From: Clostridiales bacterium
GTDB lineage: Bacteria > Bacillota > Clostridia > Oscillospirales > UBA644
DNA length: 64,000 nucleotides
Assembly (NCBI GenBank): GCA_003343705.1
Contig: QAKR01000026.1
Location: 62,001-126,000 of the forward strand
Reading direction: 5' to 3'
Every line of letters begins with the position of its first letter. Positions within the stretch are counted from its first letter, which is position 1. Positions 36,931 through 46,344 of the stretch are shown one piece after another. A program made the position numbers and the translations under genes. The notes beneath the pieces are model-generated. The model saw only the letters and a program-made list of their open reading frames with translations. It made no database searches and had not been told where the DNA came from.

Positions 36931-38745
36931 CTAATTACTCATGAATTGATATTTAAATCTACCGCTTGGTGCAACGTCCCCGTTGATGTAAAAATCCATG
37001 ATATCGCCGTCGTTTTGCATATTATCGGACCATTTAAAATTAATAGTATATTCATCCCCTGTGATTCCCAACATTGCTTTTGGGATTTTTATCTGTAACC
37101 TGTTTTCGTTAATATTGTAATAAACTTGACCTATGGTTTCCCAGTTCCATCCTCCTGTTGATCGTTCAAGTGTGGCCATATCTGTGGGACTTCGGCGGTT
37201 TACTATATAATCAAAAGTCTCCCAGTTTTTATCACCGTTGTTTACGTCAATCAAAAGCCTCATCCAAGCCTCGTCGCTGCGGGGAGAAAGATTTTCTTTT
37301 GTCTCAACCATAAAATAAATATTTTCGCTGTCTCGGGCTACTTTTGCTGAAGTTATATCGTTTCTGCCGGTTGCGTTGTAATAATGTAAGTCCCCATAAC
37401 CGTTGTTGTCACGGTTGAAGGTATTGCCCTTATACGCTATATATTCAGGTGAAACACTTGCCCACATATCTTCTGTTGAATTTATATCAATTACCTTTGG
37501 CTCAGATGCTACAGGGGTTTCGGCACAGCCTTTAAATTTTCGTATATAATCTACCATTTGATAATAATAGCTGTCTTTTAAGTTAGTTTTTGAAAATTCT
37601 ATATCTCTGCTGAACTCTGCGGAAAACTGATCTGCAAATCCATTTAAAGTCCCTTGCCATTCAGCAAACCTCATGGCAATTCGCTCGTTCCAGCCTGTTA
37701 TAAAAATAAATTCAGGATCCTGAGCTATTGCATATTCAAACTGTTCAGAAAAATGTGCACCATATTCTACGGCATTAATACGAGTGTCATAACCATTCTG
37801 AACGGTATAAGTTCTCCCGTTAACAACAGAGCTTCCCGCGTTTGAAGACGAAAGATTTCCATTGTGATCGCAGTTCATTGCAACACTAACAGACATTTGC
37901 TCTTTAATTGTTTTCTTGTCTTTTCTTATGTAAGCCATGTGTTGAGGATATAGATTTGACCATGTCCAGTCATTAATGCCTGTATTATTTATATATCTCG
38001 GGTCAATACTTCGCATTGTAAAAAAATCTTTAATCTCGTTGTAATATTCATAATTTTTTGTAAATGTTGTAGTCCCCATTACCATTGGCTTGCCCTCATA
38101 TATAAACCAGGTATCTTTGTAAAGACCGTCTCGGTAATAACGAGAATAAAGCATTTCAAGCTGTTCTCTCCTGTAATCCGAAGACCCAAAACTGAGGACA
38201 AATGATATTTTAGGCACTTTAACTCCGTCATCGTAGGCTTGCTGAAACGTTTTAAACAGTGCATCTAAGCTTTTATCAAAAAGGTGTGTAGCATTTGTGC
38301 AGTCGAGAAAAATAACATCTACTCCTGCATCAGCCAAAGCTTCTGCATGACGTCTTAAAACCCAAGTGTCATCAGAAAGATAATAGCCATAAACAGGCTC
38401 ATGCCACGAATGGTTCATTAGTTCCCAGCTCCAGGCAGGATGAGTTGTATCTGTCCACATTGTTTCATTATTAAACGCTGTTATAATGTCATTGTTATTT
38501 ACAGCTATCTCACCATTACGCCAACCGGGCTCGTGCCAGTTCCAGTAAAATAAGCCAACAAATTTATCTTTTTTTGCTCCCGCTTCTGAAATTGTTGCAA
38601 CTGATCTGTCTAACCCGTCTGTCGCCACCCATGTAGATGGTTCTGCCGTTTCTATTGAAAATATCTCGTTTGCCGAAGATACGGAGGAAAAACAAAAAAA
38701 TGAACTGATTACTACGCATAATAATCCCAAAGCAATTTTTTTCAT
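36931..38745 (-). CDS. secreted TIM-barrel glycosidase-like protein, copy C
   Basis: A 604-residue first gene of the operon, closest to copy A over its whole length. Signal peptide about 1-26. It contains GLFYWNWHEPGW, DVIFLDCTNATHLF, YEGKPMVMG and FITGWNERIAMRF, and ends with the shared beta-sandwich. The start has AGAGGTG 5 nt upstream and the operon promoter at 38779-38807. No cell-wall anchor motif is visible, so it is released or held by its C-terminal domain. Confidence 0.72.
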   Translation of the reverse strand: MKKIALGLLCVVISSFFCFSSVSSANEIFSIETAEPSTWVATDGLDRSVATISEAGAKKDKFVGLFYWNWHEPGWRNGEIAVNNNDIITAFNNETMWTDTTHPAWSWELMNHSWHEPVYGYYLSDDTWVLRRHAEALADAGVDVIFLDCTNATHLFDKSLDALFKTFQQAYDDGVKVPKISFVLSFGSSDYRREQLEMLYSRYYRDGLYKDTWFIYEGKPMVMGTTTFTKNYEYYNEIKDFFTMRSIDPRYINNTGINDWTWSNLYPQHMAYIRKDKKTIKEQMSVSVAMNCDHNGNLSSSNAGSSVVNGRTYTVQNGYDTRINAVEYGAHFSEQFEYAIAQDPEFIFITGWNERIAMRFAEWQGTLNGFADQFSAEFSRDIEFSKTNLKDSYYYQMVDYIRKFKGCAETPVASEPKVIDINSTEDMWASVSPEYIAYKGNTFNRDNNGYGDLHYYNATGRNDITSAKVARDSENIYFMVETKENLSPRSDEAWMRLLIDVNNGDKNWETFDYIVNRRSPTDMATLERSTGGWNWETIGQVYYNINENRLQIKIPKAMLGITGDEYTINFKWSDNMQNDGDIMDFYINGDVAPSGRFKYQFMSN

Positions 38746-38778
38746 ATGGCACCTCTGTAATCAAAATCAGTTAATTGA

Positions 38779-38807
38779 ATTATAACATAAACATATACAA
38801 TAATCAA
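38779..38807 (-). promoter_or_regulatory. promoter for the glycosidase operon
   Basis: Minus-strand TTGATT (38802-38807) and TATAAT (38779-38784) with 17 bp between them. Confidence 0.7.
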
Positions 38808-38810
38808 TGA

Positions 38811-38847
38811 AAAAAATATGGCATATCGTTTATGTGATATACCATAT
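38811..38847 (-). terminator. AT-rich terminator after the pyridoxamine kinase gene
   Basis: An 11-bp near-perfect stem (38817-38827 with 38836-38846) is followed, on the minus strand, by a T-rich run. It lies between the kinase stop and the glycosidase promoter. Confidence 0.6.
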
Positions 38848-38863
38848 GTGTACATATGTTGTT

Positions 38864-39703
38864 TTATCCTATGCTTTTTGCGAAAGAACCGAGTCCTTCT
38901 TCAAAATTAACGCCATAACCCTGTGCATTCGAATCATTTTTCGTTCGAATTATACTTTCTTCAGTAAAATCAACTGCAATCTGTAGAGATTTTTTTATAT
39001 CATTATTTTTTAAATACGCGCCAAGAAAAGCCGACGCAAAAACATCCCCTGTTCCGTGAAAAAATCCAGGGATTTTATCTGAAAAACAATATCCTATTTT
39101 TCCGCTATCAAAGTATGCTGCACCTAATGTTTTATTATCAAAATAAACACCGGTTAATATTATTTTTTTAGGGCCTAGCTTTGATAATTTTTCAAGCATT
39201 CCTTCTATATACAGTTTATCAAAAGGGCCTACTTTATAGTCAGATTCAGTTAAAAGGGCTGCTTCTGTTATATTGGGGCAGATCATGTCAGCCTGTGCAC
39301 AAAGACGTTTCATTTCCTGGGGGAAATTTTGTGTGAAAGCTGTGTAAAGTTTTCCATTGTCTCCCATTACAGGATCTATAAAAACAAATGTTTCTTTAGT
39401 TTTCAGCTTTTCAATCATTTGACAAACGATATCTATTTGTCTGAAAGAACCTAAATAACCTGTATAAAACGCATCATATTCTAAGTTAAGCGTTTGCCAA
39501 TGATTCATTATTGGCAATAAGTCATCTGTAAGATCACGAAACGTGAATCCGGTGAACCCTCCCGTGTGTGTAGATAAAACGGCAGTCGGTACTGCTAAAA
39601 CTTCATGTCCGGCAGCGGAAAGAACAGGTAACGCTACTGTTAGTGAGCATTTTCCTAAGCATGATATATCATGAATCGCTACTATTCTTTTTTGTTTATT
39701 CAT
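38864..39703 (-). CDS. pyridoxamine/pyridoxal kinase
   Basis: A 279-residue ribokinase-like enzyme that phosphorylates vitamin B6 forms to give pyridoxal-5-phosphate. DISCLGKCSLTVALPVLSA at the start (read as SCLGKCSLTVA), HTGGFTGFTFRDLT (substrate lid), VFIDPVMGDNGKLY and GTGDVFASAFLGAYL near 225 (anion hole) are typical of the bacterial PdxY/ThiD-like branch. The ATG overlaps the mnmA TGA. It could supply cofactor to the PLP-dependent decarboxylase at 54537. Confidence 0.9.
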   Translation of the reverse strand: MNKQKRIVAIHDISCLGKCSLTVALPVLSAAGHEVLAVPTAVLSTHTGGFTGFTFRDLTDDLLPIMNHWQTLNLEYDAFYTGYLGSFRQIDIVCQMIEKLKTKETFVFIDPVMGDNGKLYTAFTQNFPQEMKRLCAQADMICPNITEAALLTESDYKVGPFDKLYIEGMLEKLSKLGPKKIILTGVYFDNKTLGAAYFDSGKIGYCFSDKIPGFFHGTGDVFASAFLGAYLKNNDIKKSLQIAVDFTEESIIRTKNDSNAQGYGVNFEEGLGSFAKSIG

Positions 39704-40716
39704 AAAATAATTCCCCCACCTAAAAGTGTTTTATCGTCGTAAAAAACAACAGACTGCCCCGGTGTTACAGCTCGCTGAGGTTCGTCAAATTCAACTGTAA
39801 TAAAATCACCATTAACAGTAATTGTTGCAGGTGTCTGCCTTTGTTTGTATCGGGTTTTTGCGCTTACTCTTAGAGGGTCTTGAGGAATTTTTCCCGAAAT
39901 GAAGTTATAATCAGTTGCTATAAGTTTTGTTTTAAATAGATCTTCGTTGTCGCCCAGAACTATATCATTTGTTTGTGAATTTTTAGAAATGACATAACGT
40001 CTTTTGCCGAAACCGAATCCTAGACCGTTACGTTGTCCTATTGTATACTTTATTATGCCTTCATGTTTGCCTATTATGTTTCCGCTCATATCTACAAAAT
40101 TACCGCAGGGAGGAATGAAATCGGTAACATTTTTTATAAATGATGCATAATTACCATCCGGAACAAAGCATATATCCTGGCTGTCCGGCTTATTTGCGGT
40201 TATCAGTCCGTTGTCTTCTGCAATTTGACGAATTTGAGGTTTTGACAGTGTTGCAAGTGGGAAAAGTGTATGGGAAAGTAATTTTTGGGTCATATTATAT
40301 AAGACATAACTTTGGTCTTTTTCTTCATTATCGGCTTTTTGTACAAAGTATTCCCCGTTTTTTTCTTCTATTTTTGCATAGTGGCCTGTAGCTATAAAGT
40401 CAAATCCGTCTTTTTCAGCTTGTTCTGCCATTGCACCGAATTTTATAAGCTTATTACAAGTAACACAAGGGTTAGGCGTTTTTCCTGCTATGTACGCAGA
40501 AGTAAACTCTTTAATAACTGTTCTTTCAAATAGCTCTGAAAAATCAATGGTTTTATGCAAAATCCCCATTTTATCGCAAACCGCTTTAGCATCAGAAGCG
40601 CTGTTTTTGTAAAGGGTAAGCGTTACTCCGCATACGTCATAGCCTTGCTCTTTTAATAAAAGTGCACATACTGAACTGTCCACTCCTCCGCTCATCCCGA
40701 CGAGAACTTTTTTCAT
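39700..40716 (-). CDS. mnmA: tRNA-uridine 2-sulfurtransferase MnmA
   Basis: A 338-residue enzyme that makes 2-thiouridine at wobble position 34 of Glu, Gln and Lys tRNAs. The P-loop SGGVDSS is at residues 9-15, the first catalytic cysteine in NPCVTCNK (C87, with C84 nearby) and the second in DICFVPDG (C183). The length is slightly below the family mean. AAGGAG precedes the ATG. It is the first gene of the pair with the pyridoxamine kinase and is divergent from the P-type ATPase. Confidence 0.95.
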   Translation of the reverse strand: MKKVLVGMSGGVDSSVCALLLKEQGYDVCGVTLTLYKNSASDAKAVCDKMGILHKTIDFSELFERTVIKEFTSAYIAGKTPNPCVTCNKLIKFGAMAEQAEKDGFDFIATGHYAKIEEKNGEYFVQKADNEEKDQSYVLYNMTQKLLSHTLFPLATLSKPQIRQIAEDNGLITANKPDSQDICFVPDGNYASFIKNVTDFIPPCGNFVDMSGNIIGKHEGIIKYTIGQRNGLGFGFGKRRYVISKNSQTNDIVLGDNEDLFKTKLIATDYNFISGKIPQDPLRVSAKTRYKQRQTPATITVNGDFITVEFDEPQRAVTPGQSVVFYDDKTLLGGGIIL

Positions 40717-40746
40717 CCTTTAGCTCCTTGTAAACATTATATTTTC

Positions 40747-40775
40747 ATTATATATTATACCACAAAAAAAGTCAA
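40747..40775 (-). promoter_or_regulatory. promoter for mnmA
   Basis: Minus-strand TTGACT (40770-40775) and TATAAT (40747-40752), spacer 17 bp. Its -35 is only 10 bp from the -35 of the divergent ATPase promoter. Confidence 0.7.
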
Positions 40776-40785
40776 CGAAAAACAC

Positions 40786-40814
40786 TTGACATTTTTGGCA
40801 ATATCTGTTATACT
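40786..40814 (+). promoter_or_regulatory. promoter for the riboswitch-controlled ATPase
   Basis: TTGACA at 40786-40791 and TATACT at 40809-40814 with a 17-bp spacer, directly upstream of the riboswitch. Confidence 0.8.
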
Positions 40815-40818
40815 GATC

Positions 40819-40955
40819 ACATACAAGGGAGTAGTTAGCACTATTTGTGCAGGGGCGTCAACATCATGGCCGTTTCCAGGCCTGGCGCATCTTAGGTGTT
40901 ATGCTGATAACGAGACTTGGTGTGTCCGAAAGGGTCATACCCGGTCTTTTTTTTA
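40819..40955 (+). promoter_or_regulatory. yybP-ykoY (manganese) riboswitch with terminator
   Basis: The conserved left element AAGGGAGTAG (40825-40834) and the right element CCGAAAGGGTCATACCCGG (40926-40944) bracket a variable hairpin region with a GGCC/GGCC stem. This is the yybP-ykoY class, which senses Mn2+. GAGACTTGG at 40912-40920 can pair with the region ending in CCCGGTCT before eight T residues (40940-40954), making a terminator that metal binding should disrupt. The ATPase start follows 24 nt later. Confidence 0.9.
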
Positions 40956-40978
40956 TTATACAGAAAGGTTGGTTTGCA

Positions 40979-43627
40979 TTGAAGTTTTATACTGATAGTG
41001 TGGAAGAGGTCTTTAATGAGGTTAAAAGTTCTCAGGAGGGCTTATCTGTTTCAGAGTCTGAGAAAAGGCTTGCAGAACATGGAAAAAATAAACTTGCCGA
41101 GGGTAAGAAAACACCTTGGATTATACGGTTTTTAAGTCAACTTAAAGACCCGATGATTATAATCCTTATAGTTGCAGCGTTTTTATCCGTGGCAGTCAGC
41201 GGTTTTACAGATTACATTGATGCAATAATTATTTTAATTGTTGTTCTTATCAACGCTATTTTAGGTGTTTTACAAGAAAGTAAAGCAGAAAAAGCAATAG
41301 AGGCTTTACAAAAAATGTCGGCGGCAACTTCAAAGGTTTTGCGTGACGGTAACGTTCATGTTATAAAAAGCGAAGATCTTGTTGTCGGAGATGTTGTTTT
41401 ACTTGAAGCCGGAGATGCAGTTCCTGCAGATGGCAGAATTATCGAAAGTGCAAGTTTGAAGATTGAAGAAGCTGCTTTGACCGGAGAAAGCGTTCCTGTT
41501 ACAAAAGATGTGTCTGTAATAGGTGAAAAAGACGGAAAAGCCGTTCCTTTAGGCGACAGAAAAAACATGGTGTATATGGGCAGCACCGTTGTTTACGGGC
41601 GCGGAAAAGCAATTATTACTTCAACTGGTATGGGTACTGAGATGGGTAAAATTGCAGATGCTCTTGCAAAAGCCGAAGATGGGCAAACTCCACTTCAGAA
41701 AAAGCTTACACAGTTAAGTAAAGTGCTTACAGTTCTTGTATTGGGTATAAGCGTATTTATTTTTGCTTTTTCTCTTATTAAGAGCGGAAGCCTTGAAATT
41801 AAAAACATTCTCGATACATTTATGGTTGCTGTAAGCCTTGCAGTTGCAGCTATTCCGGAAGGCCTTGCTGCTGTTGTTACAATAGTTTTATCAATAGGCG
41901 TTACCAATATGTCAAAGCGAAACGCTATTATACGTAAGCTGACTGCTGTTGAAACTCTCGGTTGTGCACAAATAATATGCAGCGATAAAACCGGTACGTT
42001 AACACAGAACAAAATGACTGTTGTAGAGCATTTTTCAAATAATCAGGATCTTTTAGCTACCGCAATGGCTCTTTGCAATGATGCTGAATTAGATGAAAAT
42101 TATGAGGCAACCGGTGAACCGACGGAATGTGCACTCGTAAATTATGCTTATAGTTTGGAGCTTAATAAAAACGACCTTAAAACAAAGATTGTGCGCATAG
42201 GTGAAGCTCCGTTTGACAGCGGTCGTAAAATGATGAGCACCGTTCATGAAAAAGACGGTAAATATATTCAGTTTACAAAAGGTGCTCCGGATGTGCTGTT
42301 AGGTTTATGCACAAAATATATAGATGAAAAAGGTGCAATTGTTGCCCTTGATGATACAATACGAGAAAAGATTGTTGCACATAACAAAGCAATGGCACAC
42401 AAAGCTTTACGTGTTTTAGCTGCGGCAACACGTGAAATTGAATCTATTCCTTCTTCATATGAACCAACTGATCTTGAGCACGACTTGACGTTTATCGGTC
42501 TTACTGGCATGATTGATCCCATAAGACCTGAGGTTTCTGCTGCAATTGAAGAATGTAAGTCAGCCGGAATACGGGCAGTAATGATAACAGGCGATCACCG
42601 TGATACAGCAGTAGCAATTGCAACTGAACTCGGAATTATAACTGATGAAAGCCAGGCTATAACCGGTGCCCAGCTTGACGAAATCTCTGACGAGGAGCTT
42701 GAAACAGAAATAGAAAACTTCGGTGTATATGCGCGAGTCCAACCCGAACACAAGGTCCGTATTGTTAATGCATGGCGTAAAAAAGGCTATGTAACTGCTA
42801 TGACCGGCGACGGTGTAAACGATGCACCGTCTATAAAAAGTGCAGATATAGGCGTCGGAATGGGCATAACAGGTACGGACGTTACCAAAAATGTTGCCGA
42901 TATGGTTTTGGCAGACGATAACTTTGCGACAATTGTAGGGGCTGTAGGCGAAGGTCGTCGTATATATGATAATATACGTAAGGCAATTCAGTTTTTGCTT
43001 GCTTCTAATATGAGCGAAGTGTTAAGTATATTCTTTGCAACTCTTTTAGGCTTTACCATTCTTAAACCTGTTCACCTACTTTGGATTAACCTTATAACAG
43101 ACTGTTTTCCGGCCCTTGCCCTCGGTATGGAAAAAGGCGAACCCGATTTAATGAATCGCCCGCCTCGTAAATCTACTGACGGTATTTTTGCGGGAGGTGT
43201 TGGTTTTGACATTGCATATCAAGGCTTTTTAGTTACTATTCTTACTATAGCAGCGTATTTAATAGGCCATTTTATGGAATCCGGATACTGGGAATTTGTA
43301 GATAGCCCTGACGGTATGACAATGGCGTTTTTAACATTAAGTATGGCCGAGATATTCCATAGCTTTAATATGCGTAGCCAACGCGGAAGCGTTTTCAGCC
43401 TTAAAGGTCAAAATAAATATCTTTGGGGTGCCGGTATTTTAAGCCTTTTACTAACAACCGCAGTTATCTATGTACCGTTCCTTAAAAATGCTTTTGGTTT
43501 TGAGCCTATAAGCCTTGAAGAATACGGTGTTGCACTGCTTCTTGCATTTAGTATTATTCCGCTTGTTGAAATAGTTAAGTTGGTACGCAGAGCAATTGAT
43601 AAAAGAAAAGCAAAAAAAGTAAAATAA
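40979..43627 (+). CDS. P-type cation ATPase, likely Mn2+/Ca2+ exporter
   Basis: An 882-residue P2A-type ATPase. Features: N-terminal cation-transporter domain, TGES near 140, ion-site helix VAAIPEGLAAVVT near 300, phosphorylation site SDKTGTLT (D336), KGAPDVLL nucleotide-binding loop, MTGDGVNDAPSIK hinge, and four C-terminal helices. By sequence alone it would be called a Ca2+ ATPase. Its Mn2+ riboswitch suggests it exports manganese when that metal is high, like Lactococcus YoaB. TTG 40979 is chosen because it follows AGAAAGG by 10 nt and matches the family start; longer in-frame starts run back into the riboswitch. Confidence 0.9.
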   Translation: MKFYTDSVEEVFNEVKSSQEGLSVSESEKRLAEHGKNKLAEGKKTPWIIRFLSQLKDPMIIILIVAAFLSVAVSGFTDYIDAIIILIVVLINAILGVLQESKAEKAIEALQKMSAATSKVLRDGNVHVIKSEDLVVGDVVLLEAGDAVPADGRIIESASLKIEEAALTGESVPVTKDVSVIGEKDGKAVPLGDRKNMVYMGSTVVYGRGKAIITSTGMGTEMGKIADALAKAEDGQTPLQKKLTQLSKVLTVLVLGISVFIFAFSLIKSGSLEIKNILDTFMVAVSLAVAAIPEGLAAVVTIVLSIGVTNMSKRNAIIRKLTAVETLGCAQIICSDKTGTLTQNKMTVVEHFSNNQDLLATAMALCNDAELDENYEATGEPTECALVNYAYSLELNKNDLKTKIVRIGEAPFDSGRKMMSTVHEKDGKYIQFTKGAPDVLLGLCTKYIDEKGAIVALDDTIREKIVAHNKAMAHKALRVLAAATREIESIPSSYEPTDLEHDLTFIGLTGMIDPIRPEVSAAIEECKSAGIRAVMITGDHRDTAVAIATELGIITDESQAITGAQLDEISDEELETEIENFGVYARVQPEHKVRIVNAWRKKGYVTAMTGDGVNDAPSIKSADIGVGMGITGTDVTKNVADMVLADDNFATIVGAVGEGRRIYDNIRKAIQFLLASNMSEVLSIFFATLLGFTILKPVHLLWINLITDCFPALALGMEKGEPDLMNRPPRKSTDGIFAGGVGFDIAYQGFLVTILTIAAYLIGHFMESGYWEFVDSPDGMTMAFLTLSMAEIFHSFNMRSQRGSVFSLKGQNKYLWGAGILSLLLTTAVIYVPFLKNAFGFEPISLEEYGVALLLAFSIIPLVEIVKLVRRAIDKRKAKKVK

Positions 43628-43640
43628 GTAAAATAAGTTT

Positions 43641-43671
43641 CAAGGCACCGCAGATTATCTGCGGTGCCTTG
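43641..43671 (+). terminator. intrinsic terminator after the ATPase gene
   Basis: A 14-bp perfect stem, 43641-43654 with 43658-43671, loop of 3 nt, then ATTTTC. Confidence 0.85.
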
Positions 43672-43746
43672 ATTTTCATTATACAAAATAAGTTAAGGTT
43701 TAAAAGTTAGTATTTGCTAATTAGAAAACGTGGGAAATAAGTCTGT

Positions 43747-44169
43747 TTAATTTACGTCGTCCCCATATTGATTAATATAATCCTGCACTGTTTCTACTGC
43801 ATTGTAAAAAGATAGAGTTGCTTCTTCAATAGCAATCATTGCATAATCAATTGTAAATTCTGCATAGTCTATTATAAGCTTAGCCTCTTCTCTTTCCCTC
43901 TTTTTAAGGTTGCGGTTCTTAACGCAGCCTATATTTGTTTTTATTTTATCAAAGCTCTTGTTAGCATTAAAAAGCTTTAAATAAAATTTAGGTTTATCCT
44001 TGCCAAGCTTTAAAAATAAATTTTTCTGCATGCGTTTTATTTCTGACGTCGCGTCAGAAATAACATCAGTCGCATCTTTTCTGTAATTGAATTTTTGGTT
44101 CTCCATTTTTTTCTGAAATATATTATATTTTTTACCTAAAATATCAATTCTATCATTTAATGTAATCAT
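43747..44169 (-). CDS. uncharacterised charged coiled-coil-like protein
   Basis: A 140-residue protein of unknown function. It is mostly helical, with a Lys/Arg-rich middle (NRNLKKREREEAK) and an acidic C-terminal half that suggests a coiled coil. No signal peptide or membrane segment is visible. It lies 14 bp after the YhgE/Pip gene on the same strand, with AGAGGT before the ATG. It is probably in the same operon and may be an accessory partner. Confidence 0.65.
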   Translation of the reverse strand: MITLNDRIDILGKKYNIFQKKMENQKFNYRKDATDVISDATSEIKRMQKNLFLKLGKDKPKFYLKLFNANKSFDKIKTNIGCVKNRNLKKREREEAKLIIDYAEFTIDYAMIAIEEATLSFYNAVETVQDYINQYGDDVN

Positions 44170-44183
44170 AAGATTACCTCTTA

Positions 44184-46232
44184 TCAGGAAGCTTTAGAAA
44201 GAGATGCTTCTTTTTTTATTTTAATTTTACCACATATAAGCGTTAAAACAGTAAATACGATCAATATAGCAATTAAAACAAGAGAATTTGACAAAGCATA
44301 GGTTGGTTCCGTGCCACTGATTGCTTCTTTCAAAAGGCCTACTGAATATGTCATAGGCATAAACGGATAAAGAAGATTAAAGAATTTGGGAACAGTTTCC
44401 ATCGGGAATGTTCCTCCGCAGGAAGTAAGTTGAAGAATAAGAAGAGCAATGGCCAAGAATTTTCCAATATCTTTAAAAAATACGATAAAGAACTGAACAA
44501 TTGCAATATACACCATTGAAGAAAGACAAATTGCAAAGCAATAAAGGGCCATATGTTTTATTTCAAGCCCAAGGCCAAATTTTAATACTACACCTAAAAC
44601 AGCAGCTTGTATAATGCCGATAATCAGGTATGAAAAGCAGCGTAAAACTTGGCGATCTGAGTTTTTGGATAAAAGATCAAACTTATTATCACCATCAAGG
44701 TAAATACCGAAGAATATTATTATAGCACCTACCCATAATGACAAACATAAAAAGTAAGGGGCAAAAGCTGTTCCGTAATTAGAAACAGGATTTATAGCGC
44801 CTTCATTTATTTTCACAGGTTCTTTTGAATAATCTGAAAGACCGGTAAGCGCGTTTAATTGTTGTTTGGTATCGGTAACAGTATCTCCGACTTTGTTCTG
44901 AGCGGTGTCTATACCGTTGTTAAGGTTTTCTAACCCTCCGGAAAGCTGATTAGCTCCCTCATCTACTTTTTCGGCTCCGTTAGCAAGTTGGCTTGTTGCA
45001 GACTTGATTTTTGCAGTAGCACTGTTCAGGTTTTTCAATCCGGATTCCAGACTTGAAGTCCCCTCAAATACTTGCGCTACCCCGCTTTGCGCTTCCAGAA
45101 GTCCGTCTTTAAGTTGAGTTATTCCAGCTTTCAAAACCGGAATATCAGCCGTTGCATCCGAAAGCATTTTAATGCCGGCAGATAATTGCACAGAGGCAGT
45201 TTTTATCTGAGTGGTATATGTTTTAAGCGAGGATATGTTTTGAGCGTTTTTAGGGTCTGAAGCATTTGTTATAAAAGTTCTGAATGCTTCATCTTGCATA
45301 AGCTCCGGGTGTGTCGAAACATAAGATGATAAAAACATTGTTGTTGTCTCTACAGAATCGATAAGAGTTGAAACACCGTTTGTATAAGCTGTTATTCCAT
45401 TGTTAAACTCGTTTGCTTTTTGGGCGAGTAAGTTTGCATTCTGTCTTAGTTCATCTATGTTTGATGTGGAATCGTCAAGCTTTGTTGCCCCGTCTGCGAG
45501 GGTGTTTATTCCTTTTTGAAGTTTATCTGCTCCTGCAAGTAGAGATGTGACTCCTGTACCTGCTGTATTAACACCTTTTGAATAATCTGACATATTGTTA
45601 TTTAAAGAATTTAAACCGTTATCAAGCTTTGATGTTCCGTCAGACAGGCTTCCTGCTCCGTCTTTTAGCTGGATCGTGCCTTCAGACAGCTGTGAAAGAC
45701 CTTTTGTAAACTCTGAAATTTTATCAGGAGTTGATTGTAATTTATTGCAAAGCTCCGCAATTATTTCTGAATTAACTTTTGATTTAAGTGTACTTTCAAT
45801 CTGCAGAACAGCTTTGCTTAAAATCTGCGCAGCAAGATAATTGCGTTTTTCATTTGCTTTATAGTCTATTTGTGCAATTTGCTTATCCGTGGTTGATGCG
45901 CTTGCAATACATTCTGAAAAATTCTCCGGTACAACAAGCGAGGCATAATATTTTGTTGATTCAACGCCGTTTTTTGCATCATCCTCATCAGTAAATATAA
46001 ATTTTAAAGAACCGTTTTCTTTAAGCTGATCGCACAGCTCCTCACCAAGGTTGCGCGTACTGTCGTTGATTTGTGCTCCGCTGTCAAGGTTGACAACTGC
46101 AACTGGTAAATCTTCGAGCTTTGAGTATGGATCCCAAAACGCTCCTAGGTAAAAATAGCTGTACATCAATGGAATGATTATTACTCCTATAATTGTGCAG
46201 GCTCTAATGATTTTTTTAGTTTTTGTTTTCAT
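44184..46232 (-). CDS. YhgE/Pip-family membrane protein
   Basis: About 682 residues. One N-terminal membrane helix (about 8-28), a long extracytoplasmic region with L-x-x-G-x-x-L repeats (LKDGAGSLSDGTSKL near 195), and five or six C-terminal helices after residue 500 give the layout of YhgE/Pip proteins, related to phage receptors and ABC-2-type membrane domains. Function may be export of a toxin or lipid. ATG 46232 follows AAGGAG by 7 nt, so the in-frame codon at 46250 is not used. A TetR regulator lies directly upstream. Confidence 0.85.
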   Translation of the reverse strand: MKTKTKKIIRACTIIGVIIIPLMYSYFYLGAFWDPYSKLEDLPVAVVNLDSGAQINDSTRNLGEELCDQLKENGSLKFIFTDEDDAKNGVESTKYYASLVVPENFSECIASASTTDKQIAQIDYKANEKRNYLAAQILSKAVLQIESTLKSKVNSEIIAELCNKLQSTPDKISEFTKGLSQLSEGTIQLKDGAGSLSDGTSKLDNGLNSLNNNMSDYSKGVNTAGTGVTSLLAGADKLQKGINTLADGATKLDDSTSNIDELRQNANLLAQKANEFNNGITAYTNGVSTLIDSVETTTMFLSSYVSTHPELMQDEAFRTFITNASDPKNAQNISSLKTYTTQIKTASVQLSAGIKMLSDATADIPVLKAGITQLKDGLLEAQSGVAQVFEGTSSLESGLKNLNSATAKIKSATSQLANGAEKVDEGANQLSGGLENLNNGIDTAQNKVGDTVTDTKQQLNALTGLSDYSKEPVKINEGAINPVSNYGTAFAPYFLCLSLWVGAIIIFFGIYLDGDNKFDLLSKNSDRQVLRCFSYLIIGIIQAAVLGVVLKFGLGLEIKHMALYCFAICLSSMVYIAIVQFFIVFFKDIGKFLAIALLILQLTSCGGTFPMETVPKFFNLLYPFMPMTYSVGLLKEAISGTEPTYALSNSLVLIAILIVFTVLTLICGKIKIKKEASLSKAS

Positions 46233-46292
46233 ATTATCGCTCCTTTTCAATTCGATAATATTATAATTGTTTTGCAGAAAAAAGCCATATAC

Positions 46293-46328
46293 AAAAAAAG
46301 CTCAGTGTCAAAAAATTAGACACCGAGC
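46293..46328 (-). terminator. terminator after the TetR gene
   Basis: Minus-strand hairpin GCTCGGTGTC...GACACTGAGC followed by seven T residues. It separates the TetR gene from the YhgE/Pip gene. Confidence 0.8.
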
Positions 46329-46344
46329 CGTTATTGTATAGTTT

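Noticed and set aside
46248..46271. A TetR operator palindrome upstream of the YhgE/Pip gene
   Set aside because: CAATT/AATTG and the inner ATAATATTAT are not centred on the same point, so no proper dyad is formed; only AT-richness is seen.
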